A stretch of 64,000 nt of DNA from positions 1,302,001-1,366,000 of the forward strand of contig NZ_BMIB01000003.1 in NCBI RefSeq assembly GCF_014641615.1. Reading direction: 5' to 3'. Position 1 is the first letter of the stretch; each line of letters begins with the position of its first letter. This document shows positions 34,949-43,024 of the stretch, one piece after another. The position numbers were made by a program, and so were the translations under genes. Source of the DNA: Filimonas zeae. Its GTDB lineage: Bacteria > Bacteroidota > Bacteroidia > Chitinophagales > Chitinophagaceae. Below the pieces are notes generated by a model, which saw only the letters and a list, made by a program, of their open reading frames with translations, was not told the DNA's origin and did no database searches.

Positions 34949-36295
34949 ATGAAAAAGAAAATGGCGGGTGCATTCGCACTCGGGCTAAGTGTTTGCATAA
35001 GCACTTACACTTTTGGACAAGACGCTGTGAAACCTAAAATTCCTTTTGATGGCATGGATCTTACCTGGATTAACGGACAAAACCGTCAGAAGAACTTCCC
35101 GTTGACTGTTACAGACAAAAACGGTGAAACCATTCTTACCGGTGTGGCATTGGTAGATGGCTATTTTAACTACAACTTTGCCCGCCCTAAAGACAACACA
35201 CAAACCATTTCTGCCGCCACCGGCCGCAGCAATGAGTTTACCCTTAACCAGGCCAGCATTGGTATTGAAAGCAATTACAAAAACGTAATCGGCCGTTTAT
35301 GGCTGCAAACCGGAAGCATGACGCATGTGGTGCAGGAAGCGGATGGTTCTGTAGCACGCGGCCGCAACACCGGCACGGGCAACCTGAAATTTATACGTGA
35401 GGCAGCAGCCGGTTACCACTTTAATGTGAACTACGGCCTGAATGTGGAGATGGGCATTTTTATGAGTTACATTGGCCTGGAAAGCTATGTACTGCAGGAA
35501 AACTGGAGTTACCAGAGAAGTATGGTGTGTGATTTTACTCCCTTCTATTTCCAGGGCGCACGCGCACAATGGTACCCTACCAAAAACTATAAAACAGAGT
35601 TATGGCTGTTAAACGGCTGGCAAAGCTATAACAGCTGGAGCAGGAACGTAGGCATTGGTAACTCCAACTACTGGCGCCCCAACGAAAACCTGCAACTGGT
35701 AGCCAACTTCTATTACGGTAACGACAGCAAAAGCGGCACCACGGAATTATCTAAAGTACGCCGCTTTCACCACGACAACAGCATTGTTGCCCGCTACTAT
35801 AAAAGCAAGGCAAACGGCAAAGGCATTTCACAGGCAGCTTTCAGCCTTAACACCCACTATGGCTTTCAATCCGGCGAAGGTGTAAAGGCCAAAAACAACT
35901 ATATGGCGGGTACCTCACTGGCGCACCGTTTATGGTTTAACAACAATAAACTGGCCTGGACAGTACGGGGCGATGTTATTACCAACCCCGGCGGTTACCT
36001 GGCCTTCAGCCCTGCAGTATCCGGCGCTATACCCAACGATTACGAAACCGCTATTGCAGATGGTAAAGATCTGAGGGCGATGCAGCTGAGCACCACGTTT
36101 GATGTAATGCCTAACGACCACGTTACCTTCCGTTTTGAGTACCTGCACCGGAATGCCAATATTCCTTATTTCGCAGGCCCTGGCGGCACTACGTCGCAAA
36201 CCGGTTTTAACACAGATCCTATAGATCCTACGTGGAAAGCTGATTTACGCAAATCTGAAAACAGAGTTATAGTGGCAGTAAACTTCCGTTTATAA
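34949..36295 (+). CDS. Outer-membrane beta-barrel porin of the kdp operon (OmpL/bbp2-like)
   Basis: A 448-residue outer-membrane protein. The signal peptide (1-23, ending TYTFG|QD) is followed by a beta-barrel with many alternating aromatic strands, a C-terminal strand ending VAVNFRL, and the block ENWSYQRSMVCDFTPFYFQG characteristic of the OmpL-like porin-2 family. Its place between kdpC and the sensor genes, with only 10 bases after kdpC, suggests that it is made with the pump to let potassium cross the outer membrane when it is scarce. That role is inferred from context; the E. coli kdp operon has no such gene. Confidence 0.85.
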   Translation: MKKKMAGAFALGLSVCISTYTFGQDAVKPKIPFDGMDLTWINGQNRQKNFPLTVTDKNGETILTGVALVDGYFNYNFARPKDNTQTISAATGRSNEFTLNQASIGIESNYKNVIGRLWLQTGSMTHVVQEADGSVARGRNTGTGNLKFIREAAAGYHFNVNYGLNVEMGIFMSYIGLESYVLQENWSYQRSMVCDFTPFYFQGARAQWYPTKNYKTELWLLNGWQSYNSWSRNVGIGNSNYWRPNENLQLVANFYYGNDSKSGTTELSKVRRFHHDNSIVARYYKSKANGKGISQAAFSLNTHYGFQSGEGVKAKNNYMAGTSLAHRLWFNNNKLAWTVRGDVITNPGGYLAFSPAVSGAIPNDYETAIADGKDLRAMQLSTTFDVMPNDHVTFRFEYLHRNANIPYFAGPGGTTSQTGFNTDPIDPTWKADLRKSENRVIVAVNFRL

Positions 36296-36303
36296 CCCAA
36301 TCC

Positions 36304-36327
36304 GGTGGGGCTTTCAGCGGCCCCACC
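36304..36327 (+). terminator. Hairpin between porin and acetyltransferase genes
   Basis: GGTGGGGC (36304-36311) and GCCCCACC (36320-36327) are a perfect 8-base GC-rich stem with an 8-base loop, nine bases after the porin stop. Only a broken T run (CTTCTTTC) follows, so partial termination or mRNA 3'-end protection is more likely than full termination. It would lower expression of the sensor genes relative to the pump. Confidence 0.5.
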
Positions 36328-36346
36328 CTTCTTTCAAACAACACAA

Positions 36347-36949
36347 ATGAAAACTGACCCGATTATAGTCCGCGTAGCCACCGAAGCAGATGCCATATAC
36401 GCATTGCAGATTACTGATGAAATGGAAAGCTCTGCCAAAGCACGCGGCACCGGTATATCCAAACGCTCGCCCGAATCTATCATCCGCAAAATGCGGGAAG
36501 GGAAAGCAGTAATAGCCCTTACCCGCGATAATATATGGGTAGGCTTTTCTTATATAGAAGTATGGTCAAACGGCGAATTTGTATCCAACTCCGGCCTTAT
36601 TGTATCTCCTCCTTTCCGTGGCCTGGGCGTAGCCAGAACTATTAAAACCAAAATATTCCGCCTCTCCCGCCAATTGTATCCACAGGCAAAACTGTTCAGC
36701 ATTACCACCGGCCTGCCTATTATGAAAATGAACCTCCGCTTCGGTTTTGAGCCGGTTACTTTTAACGAAATTTCGCACGATCCGGCCTTCTGGCAGGGCT
36801 GCCAGAGCTGCATCAATTACCAGACGCTGGTAAGCAAAGGCTTTAAAAACTGTTTGTGTACCGCCATGCTGTACACCCCGGCCAATGTTACCCCGCAGCC
36901 TGAAATATGCACTAACTTCACTATTCACGAAAAGCAACTGCTGCTGTAG
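36347..36949 (+). CDS. GNAT family N-acetyltransferase
   Basis: A 200-residue protein starting at ATG 36347 (MKTDPIIVRVATEADAIYAL); the frame upstream is open only through a GTG inside the hairpin region. The GNAT acetyl-CoA-binding motif A is visible as SGLIVSPPFRGLGVARTIKTKIF (about 82-104, with RGLGVA as the pyrophosphate loop). The C-terminal third has a Cys cluster (CQSC, CLC). The substrate is unknown. It lies inside the kdp gene run between porin and KdpD; I recall similar acetyltransferases next to kdpD in other Bacteroidota, so it may tune the pump or its sensors, but there is no direct evidence. Confidence 0.8.
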   Translation: MKTDPIIVRVATEADAIYALQITDEMESSAKARGTGISKRSPESIIRKMREGKAVIALTRDNIWVGFSYIEVWSNGEFVSNSGLIVSPPFRGLGVARTIKTKIFRLSRQLYPQAKLFSITTGLPIMKMNLRFGFEPVTFNEISHDPAFWQGCQSCINYQTLVSKGFKNCLCTAMLYTPANVTPQPEICTNFTIHEKQLLL

Positions 36950-36994
36950 CCTGCCCTCTATCTCCACCCATTCATTTTCCCAACCACCTTGTAT

Positions 36995-38116
36995 ATGGAT
37001 AAAGACAAAAATGCCGAACACTTTTTAAAGCTCATCCGCCAATCGCGCCGCGGTAAGTTTAAAATATACATAGGCATGAGCCCCGGGGTAGGTAAAACCT
37101 ACCGCATGCTGCAGGAAGCCAGAGCGCTGCTGCGCAACGGGGTGGATGTAAAAATTGGCTATATAGAAACCCATAACCGGGCCGAAACCCATGCCCTGCT
37201 GGAAGGCCTGCCCGTAATACCCCGCCGCCAGCTGTTTTATAAAGGCAAAGAGCTGGACGAGCTGGATGTAAACGCCGTAATTAGTTTACACCCGGAGGTG
37301 GTGATTATAGATGAACTGGCCCATACCAATATAGAAGGCAGCCGCAACGAAAAAAGATGGCAGGATGTGTTGCAGATACTGAATGAAGGCATTAATGTTA
37401 TCAGCGCCGTAAACATACAACACCTGGAAAGCCTGCAGGAAGAAATTAAAAACATTACCGGCATAGCCATCAGCGAACGGGTGCCGGATAGTGTATTACA
37501 ACAGGCCGATGAAGTGGTAAACATAGACCTTACCGCAGACGAACTGGTTACCCGCCTGAAAGAAGGCAAAATTTATACACCGGATAAAGTAGCCGTATCC
37601 CTGAAAAACTTCTTCCAGCCCGAAAAGATACTACAGCTGCGCGAGCTGGCGCTGAAAGAAGTAGCCAACCAGGTAGAACGCAAAATTGAAACCGAACTGC
37701 CCCGCAGCATTCACCTGCGTAACGAGCGTTTTATGGCCTGCATAAGCAGTAACCACGAGGTGGCTAAAAAGGTAATACGCAAAACCGCGCGGCTGGCCGC
37801 CTACTACCGCAGCAAATGGTTTTTGCTGTATGTGCAAACGCCAGGCGAGGAAATGGATAAAATAGGTTTGGCCTCACAACGGCATTTAATTAATAATTTT
37901 AAACTGGCAACGGAGCTGGGTGCAGAAGTGATACGTATTAAACATGCTAAAATTGGCAAGGGCATTATAGAGATTGCCGAAAAGCGCGAAATAACTACTA
38001 TCTGTATTGGCAAGCCTCACCTGAACCTGTTTCAGGTGATACTTAGCACCAGTGTGTTCAACCAAATACTGAAAAAGCTATCTTCAAACGATATTGATCT
38101 TGTAATATTTTCCTGA
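36995..38116 (+). CDS. kdpD: KdpD N-terminal sensor protein without kinase domain
   Basis: A 373-residue protein that equals only the cytoplasmic N-terminal part of E. coli KdpD (894 aa). The KdpD domain (about 18-225) has Walker A GMSPGVGKT and Walker B VVIIDELAHTN, with NIQHLESL after it. A universal-stress-protein-like domain follows (about 245-373, ending NDIDLVIFS). The four transmembrane segments, GAF and kinase domains are missing. The stop overlaps the start of the next gene, a histidine kinase, in TGATG, so translation is coupled and the two products probably act together as a two-part sensor. Start at ATG 36995; a TTG two codons upstream is the only alternative. Confidence 0.92.
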   Translation: MDKDKNAEHFLKLIRQSRRGKFKIYIGMSPGVGKTYRMLQEARALLRNGVDVKIGYIETHNRAETHALLEGLPVIPRRQLFYKGKELDELDVNAVISLHPEVVIIDELAHTNIEGSRNEKRWQDVLQILNEGINVISAVNIQHLESLQEEIKNITGIAISERVPDSVLQQADEVVNIDLTADELVTRLKEGKIYTPDKVAVSLKNFFQPEKILQLRELALKEVANQVERKIETELPRSIHLRNERFMACISSNHEVAKKVIRKTARLAAYYRSKWFLLYVQTPGEEMDKIGLASQRHLINNFKLATELGAEVIRIKHAKIGKGIIEIAEKREITTICIGKPHLNLFQVILSTSVFNQILKKLSSNDIDLVIFS

Positions 38117-39837
38117 TGCGCATCAAAACCAAATTAACCCTGGGGGTTGGATTGCTGTTTCTGCTGATACTGGTATTGGCTATTGTTAGCAGCGCCTATA
38201 TTAACCGGCTGAAAAACGATACCGAAAACATTCTGGTATCTAACTACAATACACTGGAGTATACCCGTAAAATGATGCTGGCGCTGGATGAGATACAGCA
38301 GTCGCCCATGGCACTGAGCGAGTTTGAGCAGAACCTGCAGCTGCAGAAAGTGAATGTAACCGAAACAGGAGAAAAAGAAGCCACGCAAAAGCTGGAAGCG
38401 CATTATATGCAGTTTCGTACCAATACGGCTTCAGCCACACTTCCGGCACTGATGCGCAGAGATATTTCGCTGATTATGACGCTGAACATGCAGGCCATAC
38501 AGCGCAAAACCCAGATAGCACAGGCAACGGCGGGTAATGGCAATTTGTGGATTGCCACTGCCGGTACACTCTGTTTTATCATTGCTTTTGTACTGCTGGT
38601 AAACCTGCCGGGTAATATAGCCAACCCGGTAAAAGCCTTAACCGCCAGTATACAGCAGATTGCCAATAAAAACTACAACCAGCGGGTGCATCTTTCGCAG
38701 CATGATGAGTTTGGCGAACTGGCCAGCTCCTTTAACACCATGGCCGAAAAACTACAGGAATACAACAACAGCAATTTGTCTGAACTGCTGGTAGAAAAAA
38801 AGCGCATTGAAACCCTTATTAACAACATGCACGACCCGGTAATAGGGCTGGATGAGAACAAGAAAATACTGTTTGCCAATGAAGAGGCCATACGCATCAG
38901 CGGTATGCAGCGGGAAAAACTGATAGGCCAGCAGGCGCAGGATATTGCCGTAACCAACGATCTTATCCGCACCCTGATACGCGAACTGATGGAGCCTAAA
39001 CAAAACTCCGCCAAAGCAAGGCCCATTAAGATTTTTGCAGATGGCAAGGAAAGCTATTTTGAAGAGGATATTGTTACCATAAGCATTACCCCCACCGGCG
39101 AAACCGGTAAAAAACACCTGGGCCATGTAATTGTACTCAAAAATATTACGCCGTTTAAAGAACTGGATTTTGCCAAAACCAATTTCATAGCCACCGTATC
39201 GCACGAGCTGAAAACGCCTATCTCATCTATTAAGTTAGGAGTACAGCTATTAGAAAAAGAAGGTGGCATTAACGAATCGCAACAGCAACTGCTGGATGGT
39301 ATTAAGGACGATAGCAACCGCCTGCTATCCATTACCGGCGAATTGCTGAACCTGTCGCAGGTAGAAACCGGTAACATTCAACTGTCTATACAACAAAGCA
39401 ACCCCCATAAAATTATCAGGTACGCAGTAGACGCCGTAAAAGTACAGGCCGATCTGAAGCAGATTGCCCTGGAGGTAAAAGAAGATAAACTGCTACCCCT
39501 TGTAAAAGCCGATGAGGAAAAAACCGCCTGGGTGCTTACCAACTTTCTAACCAACGCCATCCGCTACTCGCCGGAAAAAAGCCAGATTACCATTGAGGTA
39601 AACCCCGATGGGCAGCAGGTAGTTTTTTCGGTAAAAGACCAGGGAAAAGGCATTGATGCGCGCTATAAAGACCGCATATTCGACCGTTATTTTCAGGTGC
39701 CGGGCAGCAGCCGGGCGGGTACCGGGCTGGGCCTGGCCATTTGCAAGGAATTTATTGAGGCTCAGGGCGGCAGTATCGGGGTAGATTCGGAAATAGGATC
39801 GGGCAGTAACTTTTACTTTTTGCTGTCAAAGGCATAA
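38116..39837 (+). CDS. Membrane histidine kinase (HAMP-PAS-HisKA), partner of split KdpD
   Basis: A 573-residue sensor kinase. TM1 (about 8-30) and TM2 (about 138-160) flank a 105-residue periplasmic domain. HAMP (about 165-220, NPVKALTASIQQIA), a coiled linker, a PAS domain (about 235-350, MHDPVIGLDENKKILFANEEA), HisKA with the phospho-His in ATVSHELKTPISS (about 360) and HATPase with N box NFLTNAIRYSPE, GKGI and GTGLGLAICKEF follow. It starts within the stop of the KdpD fragment. It is the likely kinase for the NtrC-type regulator at the other end of the locus, because no other kinase or regulator is encoded between them. Unlike KdpD it has a large periplasmic domain, so it may sense outside the cell. 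Confidence 0.92.
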   Translation: MRIKTKLTLGVGLLFLLILVLAIVSSAYINRLKNDTENILVSNYNTLEYTRKMMLALDEIQQSPMALSEFEQNLQLQKVNVTETGEKEATQKLEAHYMQFRTNTASATLPALMRRDISLIMTLNMQAIQRKTQIAQATAGNGNLWIATAGTLCFIIAFVLLVNLPGNIANPVKALTASIQQIANKNYNQRVHLSQHDEFGELASSFNTMAEKLQEYNNSNLSELLVEKKRIETLINNMHDPVIGLDENKKILFANEEAIRISGMQREKLIGQQAQDIAVTNDLIRTLIRELMEPKQNSAKARPIKIFADGKESYFEEDIVTISITPTGETGKKHLGHVIVLKNITPFKELDFAKTNFIATVSHELKTPISSIKLGVQLLEKEGGINESQQQLLDGIKDDSNRLLSITGELLNLSQVETGNIQLSIQQSNPHKIIRYAVDAVKVQADLKQIALEVKEDKLLPLVKADEEKTAWVLTNFLTNAIRYSPEKSQITIEVNPDGQQVVFSVKDQGKGIDARYKDRIFDRYFQVPGSSRAGTGLGLAICKEFIEAQGGSIGVDSEIGSGSNFYFLLSKA

Positions 39838-39849
39838 GGGTTAATCCCT

Positions 39850-39857
39850 TACATTTG
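39850..39857 (+). promoter_or_regulatory. Candidate -7 element of the Crp/Fnr gene
   Basis: TACATTTG matches TAnnTTTG and ends five bases before the ATG at 39863. There is no TTTG at the proper -33 distance (the nearest is 27 bases upstream). If real, the mRNA has almost no leader. Confidence 0.3.
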
Positions 39858-39862
39858 TTGCC

Positions 39863-40471
39863 ATGAACAATTTTTCTCCTGCGCTATTACAGGAAATGGA
39901 AGAGGTGGGCACGAGGAAGACGATGACGGCAGGGTCGTTGGTGCTGCGGGAAAACAGTTATATCCATTCAATTTTTATACTCGTAAGCGGCAGTGTGCGC
40001 ATTATGCGTACGGAAGAAGAAGGCCGCGAAATTCTGCTGTACTACCTCAAACCCGGCCAAAGCTGTATTACCTCCTTTTTATCCGGCTTACATGAAGATA
40101 CCTGTAAGGTAAGGGCGATGGTGGAGGAAGATGCGGAAATTCTGTTCATCCCCATTAACAAAGCAAAGGAGTGGATTACCGCCTATCCGGAATGGGCCAA
40201 CTTCATTTTCCGGTTATACCATATCCGTTTTGAAGAGCTGTTAACGGTAATTAATGCCATTGCTTTTGAGCAGCTGGACGACCGTATTATGAACCTGCTG
40301 AAGAAAAAGCAGGAAGTGTACCAAAGTAATGATTTCAACATTACCCACCAGCAGATTGCCGAAGAGCTGGGTACCACCCGGGAGGTAATTTCGCGCCTGC
40401 TGAAACAGCTGGAAAAGAAGGGGAAAATACTACTGGGCCGTAACCGGGTAATACTAACTCCCGCTATGTAA
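39863..40471 (+). CDS. Crp/Fnr family transcription regulator
   Basis: A 202-residue regulator. The cyclic-nucleotide-binding-like domain (about 10-120) includes the beta-roll segment SGSVRIMRTEEEGREILLYY and the PGQSCITSFLSG turn. The dimer helix follows, then a winged helix (about 145-200) with recognition helix EELGTTREVISRLLKQLEKKG. The cysteines are not in the Fnr [4Fe-4S] arrangement and no full phosphate-binding cassette for cAMP (RSxA) is visible, so it probably responds to another signal. The next gene in the same direction, 66 bases on, encodes a TauE/SafE permease. Such pairs occur in sulfur-compound stress loci, and the permease may be its target. Confidence 0.9.
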   Translation: MNNFSPALLQEMEEVGTRKTMTAGSLVLRENSYIHSIFILVSGSVRIMRTEEEGREILLYYLKPGQSCITSFLSGLHEDTCKVRAMVEEDAEILFIPINKAKEWITAYPEWANFIFRLYHIRFEELLTVINAIAFEQLDDRIMNLLKKKQEVYQSNDFNITHQQIAEELGTTREVISRLLKQLEKKGKILLGRNRVILTPAM

Positions 40472-40503
40472 CAAAAGTCACACTTCTTTGGAGGCAGCTT
40501 CTC

Positions 40504-40511
40504 TATTTTTG
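40504..40511 (+). promoter_or_regulatory. Candidate -7 element of the TauE/SafE gene
   Basis: TATTTTTG matches TAnnTTTG, 26 bases before the ATG; a TTTG at 40487-40490 is only 13 bases upstream instead of 19-20, so the -33 box is not convincing. Confidence 0.3.
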
Positions 40512-40537
40512 GCCGTAACAGAAAGAAAAGAACCAGC

Positions 40538-41332
40538 ATGCTTCCCATTTTAGGATATGTTTCGGCTATTGGCGTAGGATTATCGTTAGGGCTTATCGGA
40601 GGCGGCGGTTCTATATTAACAGTACCCATTCTGGTATTTTTTTTCGGTATAGACCCTATACTGGCCACTACTTACTCCCTTTGCATAGTAGGCCTTACCA
40701 GCGCCGTGGGCGCTTTCCGCTATTACCGTAACGGCAATATCATATTTAACATAGCCCTGTTATTTGGCATACCTTCTCTCATTACCGTTTTTATTATGCG
40801 TAAATGGGTAATGCCTTCCATACCCAAACATCTTTGTTTTATTGGCAAACACGATCTGATAAAGTCTGAATTGCTGATGGTAGTTTTTGCCCTGCTGATG
40901 ATTGGCACCGCCGTAGCCATGATACGCCGCAAAAACACAGATGAAAACGATAATGAAAACTTTACCCCCAACAAACCTTTGCTGGTTGGCCAGAGCATCC
41001 TGGTAGGCGCTATTACCGGGTTTGTAGGTGTAGGTGGTGGCTTTTTAATCATCCCCTCGCTGGTAATGTTTGCCCGGCTGCCGGTAAAAAAAGCAGTAGG
41101 TACCTCTCTGATGATTATGACCCTCAGCTCTCTGCTGGGTGTTATGGGCGATCTTACCCGGCACGTACCCCTCAATACCGGTTTTCTGTTCTTATTTTCT
41201 GCTTTTACCATCATAGGTATTCTGGCAGGCACCTATTTTAACCGTTTTATTAAAGACAATGCACTGCGCCAGACTTTTGGCTGGTTTGTGCTGTGCATGG
41301 GCTTTTTTATTATTATACGGTTTATCTGGTAG
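40538..41332 (+). CDS. TauE/SafE family sulfite/organosulfonate permease
   Basis: A 264-residue integral membrane protein with about eight hydrophobic segments in two halves. The two family signatures are GLSLGLIGGGGSILTVPILV (about 13-32) and the related GAITGFVGVGGGFLIIPSLV (about 160-180). The family exports sulfite, sulfoacetate or related anions, or takes up sulfur compounds. It follows a Crp/Fnr regulator gene, a common pairing in Bacteroidota. Substrate is not defined by sequence. Confidence 0.9.
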   Translation: MLPILGYVSAIGVGLSLGLIGGGGSILTVPILVFFFGIDPILATTYSLCIVGLTSAVGAFRYYRNGNIIFNIALLFGIPSLITVFIMRKWVMPSIPKHLCFIGKHDLIKSELLMVVFALLMIGTAVAMIRRKNTDENDNENFTPNKPLLVGQSILVGAITGFVGVGGGFLIIPSLVMFARLPVKKAVGTSLMIMTLSSLLGVMGDLTRHVPLNTGFLFLFSAFTIIGILAGTYFNRFIKDNALRQTFGWFVLCMGFFIIIRFIW

Positions 41333-41362
41333 GTATTACACAAGCTGCTTAGGGCACACTTA

Positions 41363-42793
41363 TTACCTTTTAGAAAATAGATCTTTTAACGCCCTTTGTG
41401 CAGCGTAATAGCCGCACATGCCATGTACGCCCCCACCGGGCGGTGTAGAAGACGAACAGAGATACAGCCCTTTTTTTGAAGTACGGTAAGGAGAATACCG
41501 CAGGACCGGGCGGGTAAACAACTGGTCAAGGCTTTGTACCCCGCCATTAATATCCCCACCTATATAATTAGGATTATACGCTTCCATAGCCGCTGTATCC
41601 ATTACATGCCGTTGCAGAATACGCTCCTGAAAGCCGGGTGCAAACCGCTCTACCTGTGCTTCAATGGCGGCAGTCATATCTTCCCGGGAGCCGCCCGGTA
41701 CATGGCAGTAGCCCCATATGGCCTGTTTGCCTTCGGGTGCACGGCTGCTATCCATAACACCGGGCTGCGAAAGCAATACAAAAGGTTCCCGGCTGGTACG
41801 CCCCTTCCATACCGCATGTTCCGACAAGGCAATTTCCTCCAGGGTATTACCCAGGTGTACGGTTCCTGCCTGCCGGCATATTTCATTGGTAAACGGCACC
41901 TCCCCTTCAATGGCCCAGTCTATCTTAAACACGCCCATGCCATATTTATAACGGTGCAGCTGCCAGCGGTAAAAAGCACTCAGCTGGTGCCCGGCAATAC
42001 GCAGCAGCTGCGCCGGGGTAACATCCAGCAATACAGCGTGGGCAGATGGTAGCTGTTGCAGCGACTGCACCATCACCCCCGTTTCAATAGTACCGCCCAT
42101 GGCCGTAAAACAGGTAGCCAGCGCATTGGCCAGCTGCTGCGCGCCGCCCTTGGGTACCGGCCAGCCTGCGGCATGGCCGGAAAGTAGCAACGCCAGCCCC
42201 ACAGCTGCCGTACCGGCGTGCGATAACGGTTGCATACTATGCGCCGCCATACCTGCAAACAGCCCCCGCATTACTGGTGTTTTAAAATGCTTACCAGCCA
42301 CAGAAGTTGCGTTTTTCAGGGCATTCAAACCAAAACGCATCATAGCCGGCGAAGGTGGCAGCTTTAGCGGCCCCAGCATTTCCGGCAGCAACTGCTGCCA
42401 GTTTTGCAACAGCGGCTGCATCAGTTTTGTATAGGCTGCTGTATCCCGGGTACTTTGCGCGGCGGTAACTTCCACAGAACTGTACAACGCTGCTGCACTG
42501 CCGTTATCAAAAGGATGTGCGGCGGCTACTTCAGGATATATAAACTCCAGCCCGTGTTGGTGTAGCGGCAGCGTGGAAAAGAAAGGCGAAACGGCAGCCA
42601 GCGGATGCACGGCAGAACAAACATCGTGTATAAATCCGGGCAGGGTAAGCGCTTCAGAGCGCATACCACCGCCTATGGTGGCTTTTCCTTCCAGCAACAA
42701 TACCGATAAGCCTGCCTGCTGCAAGGCAATAGCTGCCGACAGCCCGTTTGGCCCCGCCCCTACTACCACCGCATCGTAATCGCGTTTTTCCAT
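41363..42793 (-). CDS. CrtI-like FAD-dependent oxidoreductase
   Basis: A 476-residue flavoprotein of the phytoene desaturase-like family. The dinucleotide-binding start YDAVVVGAGPNGLSAAIALQ (4-23), ATIGGGMRSEALTLPGF and the C-terminal FAD motif SSSTPPGGGVHGMCGYYAAQ (about 447-466) are clear. The family desaturates or isomerises carotenoid-like or retinoid-like substrates. No phytoene synthase, CrtB, CrtZ or similar gene is nearby, so a role in carotenoid synthesis is not supported by context; the closest kin are the generic NAD(P)/FAD-dependent oxidoreductases. It is convergent with the permease gene and divergent from the ALDH gene; the 231 bases upstream show no clear promoter. Confidence 0.85.
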   Translation of the reverse strand: MEKRDYDAVVVGAGPNGLSAAIALQQAGLSVLLLEGKATIGGGMRSEALTLPGFIHDVCSAVHPLAAVSPFFSTLPLHQHGLEFIYPEVAAAHPFDNGSAAALYSSVEVTAAQSTRDTAAYTKLMQPLLQNWQQLLPEMLGPLKLPPSPAMMRFGLNALKNATSVAGKHFKTPVMRGLFAGMAAHSMQPLSHAGTAAVGLALLLSGHAAGWPVPKGGAQQLANALATCFTAMGGTIETGVMVQSLQQLPSAHAVLLDVTPAQLLRIAGHQLSAFYRWQLHRYKYGMGVFKIDWAIEGEVPFTNEICRQAGTVHLGNTLEEIALSEHAVWKGRTSREPFVLLSQPGVMDSSRAPEGKQAIWGYCHVPGGSREDMTAAIEAQVERFAPGFQERILQRHVMDTAAMEAYNPNYIGGDINGGVQSLDQLFTRPVLRYSPYRTSKKGLYLCSSSTPPGGGVHGMCGYYAAQRALKDLFSKR

Positions 42794-43024
42794 ATACTAT
42801 ACAGTTCATAAAAATATAACAAGCTGCCGCTTCCTCAACAAAAACGCTGTACCGCCGGTTCACGCTGGTTTCTATAAAATATACAATCATTGCAACTGTT
42901 TGTCCATTGCCGCCCGGCCCCCTTGCCAATACCTTAGCACTTTCATTTCATCCAACAAAGCAGTAACTTAACATTCCCCGTTGCAGAAATCCAGGATCAG
43001 ACCTTATCAAAATCAAACATTACT

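Noticed and set aside
41363..42793. Carotenoid biosynthesis gene
   Set aside because: The protein is CrtI-like, but no other carotenoid gene is near, so only the general oxidoreductase call is kept.
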